From positions 558,001-622,000 of the forward strand of contig NZ_BMZB01000001.1 in assembly GCF_014652575.1 (NCBI RefSeq): a stretch of DNA of 64,000 nucleotides. Reading direction: 5' to 3'. Positions 1 through 8,425 of the stretch are shown here, one piece after another. Positions within the stretch are counted from its first letter, which is position 1; the number at the start of each line of letters is the position of its first letter. The position numbers and the translations under genes were made by a program. This stretch comes from Asticcacaulis endophyticus (GTDB taxonomy: Bacteria > Pseudomonadota > Alphaproteobacteria > Caulobacterales > Caulobacteraceae). The notes below the pieces were generated by a model that was not told the origin of the DNA, searched no databases, and saw only the letters and a program-made list of their open reading frames with translations.

Positions 1-702
1 CTCAAAGACGCCATGAACGAAGCCCTGCGCGACTGGGTGACCAACGTCCACGACACCTATTACATGATCGGCACCGCCGCCGGTATGCACCCCTATCCTG
101 AGATGGTGCGCGATTTCCAGACCGTGATCGGTAAGGAAACTAAGCAACAGATCATGGAACTGGAAGGCCGCCTGCCCGATGCGGTGATCGCCGCCGTCGG
201 CGGTGGGTCAAACGCCATTGGCATGTTCCACCCGTTTATTGATGATGAAAACGTCAAACTGATCGGCGTCGAAGCCGCCGGTCATGGTCTTGATGTCTAT
301 AATGGTCACGCAGCATCTCTGACCGGCGGTCGTCCGGGCGTTCTGCACGGCAACCGCACCTATCTGCTGCAGGATGATGATGGCCAGATCTTAGAGGGCC
401 ATTCGATTTCGGCAGGCCTTGATTACCCAGGCATCGGGCCGGAGCACGCTCACCTGTTCGATATTGGCCGCGCCCGTTATGTCAGCACGACCGATACCGA
501 AGCGCTGGAAGCCTTCCAGCTCACCTCACGGCTTGAAGGGATCATACCTGCCCTTGAATGCGCGCACGCCCTGGCGCGGGTGGGTGAGATCGCCAAAGAT
601 GTGGGTAAGGGCGGGATCGTCGTCCTCAACCTGTCGGGCCGTGGCGACAAAGACATCTTTACGGTGGCAAACGCTATCGGTAAGCCCATGAGTGGTATGT
701 AG
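1..702 (+). CDS. trpB: Tryptophan synthase beta chain, C-terminal part (cut by window start)
   Basis: This PLP enzyme condenses indole with L-serine to give tryptophan, in an alpha2-beta2 complex with TrpA. The frame is open from base 1 with no start codon, so the N-terminal part, including the catalytic lysine, lies outside the window. What is visible matches the TrpB C-terminal half: the glycine-rich [10 protein letters not shown] loop that binds the PLP phosphate, the [14 protein letters not shown] stretch, and a final NLSGRGDKD segment. The stop codon TAG sits 1 nt before the trpA ATG, so the two are almost certainly translated from one transcript. Identification rests on several family motifs and on the adjacent trpA. 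Confidence 0.96.
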   Translation, partial: LKDAMNEALRDWVTNVHDTYYMIGTAAGMHPYPEMVRDFQTVIGKETKQQIMELEGRLPDAVIAAVGGGSNAIGMFHPFIDDENVKLIGVEAAGHGLDVYNGHAASLTGGRPGVLHGNRTYLLQDDDGQILEGHSISAGLDYPGIGPEHAHLFDIGRARYVSTTDTEALEAFQLTSRLEGIIPALECAHALARVGEIAKDVGKGGIVVLNLSGRGDKDIFTVANAIGKPMSGM

Positions 703-703
703 T

Positions 704-1522
704 ATGAGCATAGCTAGAATTGACGCCCGCTTCGCCAAACTTAAGGCGGAAAACAAAGCCGCGTTTGTGGCCTATATCATGGCGGGCGACCCCGATGTTG
801 AGGCCTCGTTTGAGGTGCTCAAAGGTCTGCCCGCGGCGGGTGCCGACATCATCGAACTAGGCTTTCCGTTCTCCGATCCGATGGCCGAAGGCCCGACCAT
901 TCAGTTGGCGGCCGAGCGTTCGCTCAAATCCGGCACCAAAATGGCCCATGTGTTTGACCTGATTAAGCGGTTCCGCGAACTGGATCAGGATACGCCGCTC
1001 ATCCTGATGGGCTATATGAACCCGGTCGAAAACATGGGCTATGCGCGCTTTGCACAAACCGCCTCTGAGGCCGGTGCCGACGGCGTCATCGTCGTCGATT
1101 GCCCGCCCGAAGAAGCTGACGGCCTGACTGATGCGCTGGATGCCAATGACATGGCGCTGATCCGGCTGGCGACCCCGACTACAGACGATAACCGCCTGAA
1201 AACGCTGGTGAAACGCACCAAGGGTTTTGTCTATTACGTCTCAGTCGCGGGCGTCACCGGCGTCAAGTCGGCCAGTGCCGACAGTGTCAAAGACGCCGTT
1301 GCCCGCGTCCAAAAAGCGTCCGGTTTGCCGGTCGTCGTGGGCTTTGGTATCAAGACGCCAGAGGCCGCCGCCGCCATCGCGCGCGTCGCCGATGGGTCGG
1401 TTGTGGGCTCAGTTCTGGTCGACGCCATCAAAAATTCTTTACCGGAAAAAGCGCCCGTTAACACAAAAGTGCTGGAAACGGCGGCCATTTTGGCTCACGC
1501 TGTCCATACTGCACGGCTATAA
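704..1522 (+). CDS. trpA: Tryptophan synthase alpha chain
   Basis: TrpA cleaves indole-3-glycerol phosphate to indole, which is channelled to TrpB. The 272-aa length is normal for this TIM-barrel enzyme. Motifs include AAFVAYIMAGDPD near the N-terminus, the catalytic Glu/Asp segment ELGFPFSDPMAEGPTIQ, and the phosphate-binding VVVGFGIKTPE and GSVVGSVLV loops. A GTG at 692 in the same frame would overlap trpB by 11 nt. I prefer the ATG at 704 because MSIARIDARF is where TrpA homology normally begins. It is followed 20 nt later by accD, giving the trpB-trpA-accD-folC order known from other alphaproteobacteria. Confidence 0.96.
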   Translation: MSIARIDARFAKLKAENKAAFVAYIMAGDPDVEASFEVLKGLPAAGADIIELGFPFSDPMAEGPTIQLAAERSLKSGTKMAHVFDLIKRFRELDQDTPLILMGYMNPVENMGYARFAQTASEAGADGVIVVDCPPEEADGLTDALDANDMALIRLATPTTDDNRLKTLVKRTKGFVYYVSVAGVTGVKSASADSVKDAVARVQKASGLPVVVGFGIKTPEAAAAIARVADGSVVGSVLVDAIKNSLPEKAPVNTKVLETAAILAHAVHTARL

Positions 1523-1542
1523 GCGTCCGGAGTTTATCGTAA

Positions 1543-2487
1543 ATGGCTATTGCCGACAAACTGGGTAAGGGTAGAGTATTGCCTACGAACGTCAGATCAG
1601 GTGACAAGGGCGGCGAGCGTCGTGAACGCGGCGGCTGGCTGGCCAAGATTGCACCGGGCGTCTCAAAGCTGGTGTCCAAGCGTGAAACGCCGGAAAATCT
1701 GTGGGTCAAGGACCCCGATACCGGTGAAATGATCTACCGCCCCGATCTGGAGGCCGCCCTTTGGGTCACGCCCAATGGCCGCCATATGCGCCTGAATGCC
1801 GAAACGCGCCTGCGCTATACCTTTGATGATGAGCAGTGGGAAACCATTGAATCGCCAAAAGTTTTCGAAGACCCGTTGAGCTTTTCTGACGGTAAGGCCT
1901 ATACCGAACGCCTGAAAATCGCCCGTGCAAACACCGGCGAAGACGACACCATGGCGATTGGGTATGGCAAGGTTCAGGGCGTGGACTGCGTCGTGCTGGT
2001 GCAGGACTTTACCTTCATGGGCGGATCGCTCGGCATCGCCGCCGGGGAAGCCTTTATCTGTGCGGCCCGCGCTGCCGTTGCCCGCAAATGCCCAATGGTC
2101 GCCTTTACCGCGTCCGGTGGGGCGCGTATGCAGGAAGGCACGCTGTCCCTGATGCAGTTGGCGCGCACAACGCTGGCCATTCAGGAACTTAAAGCCGTTC
2201 AACTACCCTATATCGTCGTCCTGACTGATCCGACCACCGGTGGCGTGACAGCCTCCTACGCCATGTTGGGTGATGTTCATCTGGCCGAACCCGGCGCGCT
2301 GATTGGTTTTGCGGGCCCGCGCGTCATTGAGACCACCATCCGCGAAAAACTGCCCGAAGGCTTTCAGCGCTCGGAATATCTGGTCGAAAAAGGCATGGTC
2401 GACCGTGTCGTCCCCCGCGAAGAACTGCCCGCCGTCTTGTCGGCGCTGATGTCAATACTGATGGGCGGCCGCCGCAAGGGTCAATGA
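1543..2487 (+). CDS. accD: Acetyl-CoA carboxylase carboxyltransferase subunit beta
   Basis: With AccA this subunit forms the carboxyltransferase that moves the carboxyl group from biotin to acetyl-CoA, the first committed step of fatty-acid synthesis. The 314-aa protein has the full crotonase-like carboxyltransferase domain ([47 protein letters not shown]). The N-terminal segment that normally carries a four-cysteine zinc ribbon (about residues 51-81) aligns clearly ([21 protein letters not shown]) but contains no cysteine, so it cannot bind zinc in the usual way. The stop codon lies inside a 19-nt palindrome of repeat family A. Confidence 0.95.
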   Translation: MAIADKLGKGRVLPTNVRSGDKGGERRERGGWLAKIAPGVSKLVSKRETPENLWVKDPDTGEMIYRPDLEAALWVTPNGRHMRLNAETRLRYTFDDEQWETIESPKVFEDPLSFSDGKAYTERLKIARANTGEDDTMAIGYGKVQGVDCVVLVQDFTFMGGSLGIAAGEAFICAARAAVARKCPMVAFTASGGARMQEGTLSLMQLARTTLAIQELKAVQLPYIVVLTDPTTGGVTASYAMLGDVHLAEPGALIGFAGPRVIETTIREKLPEGFQRSEYLVEKGMVDRVVPREELPAVLSALMSILMGGRRKGQ

Positions 2488-2497
2488 CCCTTGACCC
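2475..2497 (+). repeat. Family A hairpin element overlapping the accD stop codon
   Basis: CAAGGGTCAATGACCCTTG is a 9-bp perfect stem around a single base, and the TGA stop of accD is inside it. It is followed by ACCCG and then TAACTGGGAGC. The same layout (GC-rich stem, then ACCCG/ACCCC, then a short AT-richer tail) recurs at many intergenic sites in this window. It may also end accD transcription, but no U-run follows. Confidence 0.55.
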
Positions 2498-2536
2498 GTA
2501 ACTGGGAGCAGACCGTGGGGGCGGTTCTATAATATT

Positions 2537-2594
2537 CTCCTCCCCTGTTTACGGGGGAGGTGGCGCGGCGCTTTAGTGTCGTGACGGAGGGGGC
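2537..2594 (+). repeat. Family C intergenic repeat (CTCCCC...GTTTACGGGGGAGG type)
   Basis: A segment with the core TGTTTACGGGGGAGGTGGC resembles both ends of the larger element at 21484-21617. Its right end (GACGGAGGGGGC) lies directly upstream of the next start codon and apparently supplies the ribosome-binding site of the gene at 2598. The whole stretch from the accD stop to 2597 contains only this element and the family A hairpin. Confidence 0.5.
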
Positions 2595-2597
2595 AAA

Positions 2598-3041
2598 ATG
2601 CAGTCAAAAATGTGGTCACGGCTTCTTAAATCTATTCTTGGCTGCGCGATTGGAGCAATCTTAGCTTCTGTTTTGGTATTGCTATCCCCCAATTTATGGC
2701 AACTTATAATAAACTGGCCCGAAACTCATGGGATCAGTGACTTTCTATCTTTGAATGTAATAGTTACGAGTCTGGCGTCATTATTTATATTAGCCGTACT
2801 TACCATAATCGGATTGCCCATACAGCTTCTCCTGCAAAAGCACGGCTTCACAGGCTATGTGATACATGGAATTTTAGGCAGTTCTACAGGCGCTTTGGTG
2901 CCGCTAATTGGTGGAGAAATCCAGCCATTCTTAATCTTGCAGTGTGCAGCGTTGGGACTAATAAGCGTCTCCGTTGCTTGGCTGATCCGCCGCCCTGACC
3001 TTGACAACATAACACAGAACCAACCGCCTAAACCGCTATAA
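2598..3041 (+). CDS. Hypothetical four-helix membrane protein
   Basis: I do not recognise this 147-aa protein. It begins with a short basic segment and then has four strongly hydrophobic stretches (about residues 10-33, 52-78, 83-105 and 108-130), so it is probably an inner-membrane protein with a short polar C-terminal tail. The start is supported by GGAGGGGG 7 nt upstream, which is part of a family C repeat. Codon use is noticeably AT-richer than in accD and folC on either side, which suggests a more recent arrival or relaxed constraint. It interrupts the common accD-folC adjacency. Confidence 0.7.
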   Translation: MQSKMWSRLLKSILGCAIGAILASVLVLLSPNLWQLIINWPETHGISDFLSLNVIVTSLASLFILAVLTIIGLPIQLLLQKHGFTGYVIHGILGSSTGALVPLIGGEIQPFLILQCAALGLISVSVAWLIRRPDLDNITQNQPPKPL

Positions 3042-3144
3042 AACCTTGAGATTTGAGTCTATGAGTAGGCGGCGAGCGCCGCCGCTATGGGAATAGCGGC
3101 AAGTCGAAGCCAACGCCCTCAGAGGCCAAAGACCAAGGTTTTAT

Positions 3145-4449
3145 ATGACTGATCGGCTATTGCCATTTGACGCCCCTTTAGAACGCCTCAAAGCCCTGCA
3201 CCCCAAGCGGATTGACCTGACCCTGGAGCGCATGCTGCGGGTCTGCGAAGCGCTCGGCAATCCGCAGGATAAACTGCCGCCCGTCGTCCATGTTGCGGGT
3301 ACCAATGGCAAGGGATCGACATTGGCTTTCCTGCGCGCGATGGCGGAAGCCGAAGGCTTAAGCGTTCACGTCTATACCTCTCCCCATCTGGTCAGGTTTT
3401 GTGAGCGCATCCGCCTCAATGGCACCCTGATCGACAATGACTATCTGGCCGATGTCTTAAACCGCGTTGAAATCGCCAATGGCGGTCAGGCCCTGACCTT
3501 TTTTGAGGCCACCACTGCCGCCGCATTTCTGGCCTTTTCAGAACGCCCCGCCGACCTGTTGCTGCTTGAAACCGGCCTCGGCGGCATACTGGATGCGACC
3601 AATATTATCTCCGCCCCCCGCCTCAGCATTATCACCCCCATCGACTACGACCATCAGGCCTTTTTGGGCAACGATCTGACCACCATCGCCAAACAAAAAG
3701 CCGGCATTATCAAACCCAACTGTCCGGTGATCAGCGCCCGTCAGGCCCATGAGGCCGAAACCGTTATTGAGCGCGCCGCCCTGAAACACCGCAGCCCCTT
3801 ATCGGTCATGGGGCATGGGTTTGACGCGTACCGTGAAAACGACCGGCTGGTGTTTCAGGATGACGACGCCCTGCTGGATCTGTCGCTGCCACGCCTGTCC
3901 GGCCCGCATCAGATTGATAATGCCGGATTGGCCATCAAGGCCGCGTTAGCGCTTAATTTTTCATCGGACGCCATCGATCGCGGCCTGCAAACCGCCGTCT
4001 GGCCGGGGCGACTGCAAGCGCTCAAAGCCGGGCCGCTCCATGCCGCGCTGACCGATAAGGCGTCTGAGCTTTGGCTGGATGGTGGTCACAACCCTCATGC
4101 CGCCAAGGCTTTGCGGACGCATTTAGACACCTTGGGGTCCAAGGACCCCAAGCCCCTGAAACTGATCTGCGGGCTGCTGAATAACAAAGACGCCGATGAA
4201 TTTTTCGCAGCCTTTGATGGGCTTGATCTTGATGTCGTGTGTGTTGGGTTTTCGTCTGATGCCGCCACCGATCCGGCCACACTGGCCGCCGCCGCCCAAA
4301 GCAAAGGGCTTACCGAGACCACCGCAATAAGCCCTTTAGACGCTGTCAGAGCCGTGCAAACCGATGCACCCGTGCGCATCCTGATCTGCGGTTCGCTCTA
4401 TCTGGCGGGAGATGTGCTAGCCCTGTCGGAAGAGACCTATCCGACTTAA
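3145..4449 (+). CDS. folC: Folylpolyglutamate synthase / dihydrofolate synthase
   Basis: FolC adds glutamate to dihydropteroate and to reduced folates using ATP. The 434-aa length fits the bacterial bifunctional enzyme. Visible motifs are the P-loop HVAGTNGKGST (about residue 50), YTSPHLVRFCERIRLNG, LLLETGLGGILDATN, the SIITPIDYDHQAFLG segment, and a C-terminal Mur-ligase-like domain with LWLDGGHNPHAAKAL. Its stop codon is tail-to-tail with trxA: the bases TTAA at 4446-4449 hold both stop codons on opposite strands. Confidence 0.94.
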   Translation: MTDRLLPFDAPLERLKALHPKRIDLTLERMLRVCEALGNPQDKLPPVVHVAGTNGKGSTLAFLRAMAEAEGLSVHVYTSPHLVRFCERIRLNGTLIDNDYLADVLNRVEIANGGQALTFFEATTAAAFLAFSERPADLLLLETGLGGILDATNIISAPRLSIITPIDYDHQAFLGNDLTTIAKQKAGIIKPNCPVISARQAHEAETVIERAALKHRSPLSVMGHGFDAYRENDRLVFQDDDALLDLSLPRLSGPHQIDNAGLAIKAALALNFSSDAIDRGLQTAVWPGRLQALKAGPLHAALTDKASELWLDGGHNPHAAKALRTHLDTLGSKDPKPLKLICGLLNNKDADEFFAAFDGLDLDVVCVGFSSDAATDPATLAAAAQSKGLTETTAISPLDAVRAVQTDAPVRILICGSLYLAGDVLALSEETYPT

Positions 4450-4772
4450 GCGACGCCGGATTCAGCCAGCCATTCCAATAATTTAGCTTTGGGCATGGCG
4501 CCGACCTTCATCGAGGTCATCTGACCATCCTTAAACAGCATCATGGTCGGGATACCGCGCACGCCAAAGCGCGACGGCGTCATCGGGGAATCTTCGATAT
4601 TGATCTTGGAGACCACCAGCTTATCGCCGTAAGCCTCTGACACTTCCTCAAGGATCGGCGCAATCTGCTTACACGGGCCGCACCATTCCGCCCAGAAATC
4701 CACCAGAACCGGCTTATCGGACTTTAAGACATCGCTCTCAAAGGTCTCATCGGTAATTTTTACAGTCGCCAT
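4446..4772 (-). CDS. trxA: Thioredoxin
   Basis: This is a 108-aa cytosolic disulfide reductase with the classical WAEWCGPCKQIAPIL active site (about residues 28-42), the conserved cis-proline segment GIPTMMLF, and a normal total length. The start is preceded by AAGGA at a suitable distance. It lies downstream of addA on the same strand with a 149-nt gap, so it may have its own promoter. It converges on folC with a 4-nt overlap of stop codons. Confidence 0.96.
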   Translation of the reverse strand: MATVKITDETFESDVLKSDKPVLVDFWAEWCGPCKQIAPILEEVSEAYGDKLVVSKINIEDSPMTPSRFGVRGIPTMMLFKDGQMTSMKVGAMPKAKLLEWLAESGVA

Positions 4773-4921
4773 GACTTTAATCCTTTAACTGTCACCGAAC
4801 CGATTACGATTGATGACCAACTATTCCCATAGGTAGTGAATGCTATGAAATAATCAATGGTGAATACTAAGCGCATTCCGAAAAGTGTAAGCGGTTTTCG
4901 GATATAAATGCGCGATAAAAT

Positions 4922-7900
4922 CTAGCGGCTGAGTTCAGCTAACCTAACCGTGATCAGATCATCGGAAAACGGCGTCAGTTTCGGGCCGTCAGTCCACAAC
5001 AGCGCCGCCTCGACTTTCGCCTTCGGATAGATTTGGCGCAGCAAGGCAACATAGCCCGCCATCTGACGCTGATAGTCGATGGCCGCATCTTCGGCGCGAT
5101 CCGGCGCAGGTCGGTTGGATTTATAATCAATCACCCACACATGATCATCGCTGACCACCAGACGGTCGATCCGGCCCGACAGATAGACCGGCTCGCCGCG
5201 CCCGTTGACACCGATCTGACCGGCCAGAGCCACTTCGGGACGGGATTTGGGCGAAAAGGCTTCGGCAAAGCGATCATCGTTCAGCACCGCCATGACCGCA
5301 CCTGTAATTTCCGCCCGCTGATCATCATCAAGGTCAGGCTGTTTGGCGAGGTATTTGATAGCCACCGCCTCACGCTGATCAGGTGCCAGATCGGGCAGGA
5401 TTTCAAACAGCTTATGGATCAGATTGCCGCGCCGGTATCGGCCCAACCCCTTTTGCATAGCCAGCGGCGACGGCGACCGCTCAGTCTCCGTCCGGTCATC
5501 GTCACCCATTTGCGACACCGCCCGCCACACTGCGGACGGATCATCCTCTCCATAAACTCCGGCGGTGAGAAACGCGGGCAAAGGCGATTTCACCCGCACC
5601 GATTTTTCGTCCGCCACATAGGTTCCGGCTCGCGCACCGTAAATCATGACCTGCGCCCAACCCGGATCATCGAGCCCAAAATCGGCCCGCAACGCCATAT
5701 CGACCGCCGACACCTCACCTACCGGCAAGCGCGAAAATGCGTCGGCGGCCAGACCGTACCAAGACCGGCCGGAGCCTGCGCGTTTGCCCTGATAGCCGCA
5801 CACCGTCAGCCGATCGCGCGCCCGCGTCAGGGCCACGTAGAACAGCCGCAAGGCTTCCTGCTCATCCTTTTCCGCCTTGGCGTCTTTGAACCGTGTAATC
5901 GCGTCGACCTTGCCGCGCTCAGGTTTGACATCGACAAACAGGCCGCCATCATCGTCGATCAGCAGCAGGTCATCATTGCGGCTCGATTTGAAATTCGGCC
6001 CGATGGGGATAATCACCCACGGCGCCTCAAGACCCTTTGAGCCATGTACGGTCATGACGCGGACGCGCTCACCGCCCTCTTCCTGCTCGCGCTTGATGTC
6101 TGAGGCATTGAACTCGCACAAATTCAGGAACGCCTCAACGCCAATATCGTCAATGCCTTCGCCTTTAAGCGCTAAGGCAAGCGTCTCATCCAGCACGTCC
6201 TCGCACTCTGGCCCCAGCCGCGTCAAAAACCTTTGCCGTATGGTCAGACCATTGCGATCACGCCGGTTCAGGAGCCGCGCCAGAAAATCGAACCCGGCCC
6301 GACGGGGCGCTTCGGCCAGAACCCACTGCATTAAACTGCGGGCATCATCAAACCGCCCGTCGTCGGACGGTTTTTGTAAAAGCGTACCCCACAATGAACC
6401 TGATCGGCCTTGCGACAGATCGTACAAATCCTGTTCGCTCAGGTCACACAGCGGCGATCGCAATATACAGGCCAGCGATAAATCATCACCGGACTGCATC
6501 GCAAAACGCATCAGGGTACGGATATCCTGAAAAGCGATATGCTCGGACAGCTTCAGTCGGTCGGCCCCCGACACGGGCACGCCCTGTTGTTTTAGTTCAC
6601 GGATAATATTTTCAAACAGGGCGTCGCGTTTGCGCACCAGTATCAGCACATCGCCGGCGTGCATGGCCCGCCACTTATCCTTGACCATCACCCCGCGCCC
6701 GCTAGCGATTTCGGATTTGATATGAAAGGCCAGTTGTTGCGCCAGTCGCTTGGCCGGTGTGGCCCCGGTTTTGTCTACCGGATCGACCTCGGTGCCATCA
6801 TCTTCGGTATCGTCTGCATCAATCGGCATGACCTGCGGCCACAGTTCGATGCAGCCGATATCATTGCGCACCGCTGCGTGCCTGACGACATTGCTGGTGA
6901 AGGTCAGGGCATAGGACAGTTCCGGATCGCCGTCATAGACCGCATCAACAAAGCCCAAAACCTGCGGCAGGGAGCGGAAACTGTGAACCAATTCCGGGAT
7001 TTTAAGCACCTGACCGGCACTGACGGCGGCCATATCGTAAAACTGCCGCGTCTCAAGAAACTTGTCCGGCCGCGCCCCCTGAAAGCCATAGATCGACTGC
7101 TTTTCATCACCCACCGCAAAGACCGTGCGCACGGCTTTGGTCAGTTTAAGGCTGGCCCCCTCGCCCGCGAAAAACTCGGACGTCAGGGCCTTAACGATCG
7201 CCCACTGATCCTCAGACGTATCCTGCGCTTCATCGACCAGAATATGCTCCAGCCCGCCATCCAGCTTATAGAGCACCCAGGATGACATATCGGTCTGATG
7301 CAGTAAGCGCCGGGTCTGGACAATCAGATCCTGAAAATCGAGCGCCCCCGACCGGCGTTTAAGCGTGCGGTAAATCGCGCTGAAATCCATGAACAACATA
7401 AGGACGTCATAGGTAATTTCAGCAATCCGCGCCGCATTATGTTGCGCAACATATTCGACCACAATGGGCGCCAGCCAGTCGAGATAATCCTTGTCGGTCT
7501 GTGCGACATCCTTGGTGTAGTAAGTTTTGCGCAGCTCACCCTTAGCGGTCAAAAACACATTGATCAGAGTGCTAATATCAACAGGCTTTTGGTTGAGGTA
7601 CTGCTCATGTAACTCAAGAAACGCAGCTCCTCGCTCCTGATCGGTCTTACCCTTGGAAATCGATAGCGATTGCGCCAGAGATTTAATATCGCCCCAGTTC
7701 AGCCGCCCTAAAAGCTGCGCCGTCAGCTCATCCGGCGACAGAGCTTCAGGAAGTCCAACCGATTGATATAAATATTCTTTTTCAGATATACCCTTATCCC
7801 GTGCCTGCCCGATCAGGGCCGCAACACTTTCCAGTATATCTTCATGCTGCATCGAAAACTGGCGCAGCAATTTCTCAAAATTCGCCACCCGTAGCGTTCT

Positions 7901-8425
7901 GATCAGCCGGTCACGTCCGCTGATGTCGCCATGCACACCCTCAGCATCCGTCAGGGTCAATAGCCGTTCCAGCGCCTGCGCCATCAGCGCCTTGGCCTCA
8001 AGATCATCGAGAATTTTGAACGATGGCGACAGCCCCGCTTCCAGCGGAAACCGGCGCAGCAATTTTTCGCAAAATCCGTGGATAGTCTGGATCTTCAGCC
8101 CCCCCGGTGTCTCCAGCGCGCCCGCAAACAGGGTGCGCGCGCGGGTCAGATTCTCCGCGCTGATATCCTCACCGATTTTGGCCAGTTGCTGCGACAATTC
8201 ATCGTCCACCATGACCGCCCAGCCGCCCAGTTGGGCAAACAACCGCCCCTGCATCTCCGCAGCCGCCGCCTTGGTGTAGGTGACGCACAATATATGCTCA
8301 GGCCGTGCCCCGCGCAGCAGCAGACGCGCCACCCGGTTAACCAGAGTCGACGTCTTGCCTGACCCGGCATTGGCTGTGACAAAGACATGGGCGGACGGAT
8401 CAGCGGCGACATTTTGCGGGGTCAT
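4922..8425 (-). CDS. addA: AddA helicase-nuclease subunit of the double-strand break repair complex
   Basis: AddA is the UvrD-like 3'-5' helicase and nuclease of AddAB, which resects double-strand breaks for RecA. In this 1167-aa protein the Walker A motif TANAGSGKTST is near residue 20. The Walker B-like HILVDEAQDTSEDQW lies near 400, helicase motifs GDEKQSIYGFQGARP and TVHGSKGLEAPW follow, and the C-terminal RecB-family nuclease signature VIDYKSNRPAP precedes a QMAGYVALL helix. It begins 4 nt inside the end of addB (ATGA overlap), so the two are translationally coupled. Length and domain order are typical of alphaproteobacterial AddA. Confidence 0.96.
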   Translation of the reverse strand: MTPQNVAADPSAHVFVTANAGSGKTSTLVNRVARLLLRGARPEHILCVTYTKAAAAEMQGRLFAQLGGWAVMVDDELSQQLAKIGEDISAENLTRARTLFAGALETPGGLKIQTIHGFCEKLLRRFPLEAGLSPSFKILDDLEAKALMAQALERLLTLTDAEGVHGDISGRDRLIRTLRVANFEKLLRQFSMQHEDILESVAALIGQARDKGISEKEYLYQSVGLPEALSPDELTAQLLGRLNWGDIKSLAQSLSISKGKTDQERGAAFLELHEQYLNQKPVDISTLINVFLTAKGELRKTYYTKDVAQTDKDYLDWLAPIVVEYVAQHNAARIAEITYDVLMLFMDFSAIYRTLKRRSGALDFQDLIVQTRRLLHQTDMSSWVLYKLDGGLEHILVDEAQDTSEDQWAIVKALTSEFFAGEGASLKLTKAVRTVFAVGDEKQSIYGFQGARPDKFLETRQFYDMAAVSAGQVLKIPELVHSFRSLPQVLGFVDAVYDGDPELSYALTFTSNVVRHAAVRNDIGCIELWPQVMPIDADDTEDDGTEVDPVDKTGATPAKRLAQQLAFHIKSEIASGRGVMVKDKWRAMHAGDVLILVRKRDALFENIIRELKQQGVPVSGADRLKLSEHIAFQDIRTLMRFAMQSGDDLSLACILRSPLCDLSEQDLYDLSQGRSGSLWGTLLQKPSDDGRFDDARSLMQWVLAEAPRRAGFDFLARLLNRRDRNGLTIRQRFLTRLGPECEDVLDETLALALKGEGIDDIGVEAFLNLCEFNASDIKREQEEGGERVRVMTVHGSKGLEAPWVIIPIGPNFKSSRNDDLLLIDDDGGLFVDVKPERGKVDAITRFKDAKAEKDEQEALRLFYVALTRARDRLTVCGYQGKRAGSGRSWYGLAADAFSRLPVGEVSAVDMALRADFGLDDPGWAQVMIYGARAGTYVADEKSVRVKSPLPAFLTAGVYGEDDPSAVWRAVSQMGDDDRTETERSPSPLAMQKGLGRYRRGNLIHKLFEILPDLAPDQREAVAIKYLAKQPDLDDDQRAEITGAVMAVLNDDRFAEAFSPKSRPEVALAGQIGVNGRGEPVYLSGRIDRLVVSDDHVWVIDYKSNRPAPDRAEDAAIDYQRQMAGYVALLRQIYPKAKVEAALLWTDGPKLTPFSDDLITVRLAELSR

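Noticed and set aside
5033-6040. 335-aa plus-strand frame opposite addA
   Set aside because: Composition is shadow-like and the opposite strand encodes a well-supported AddA.
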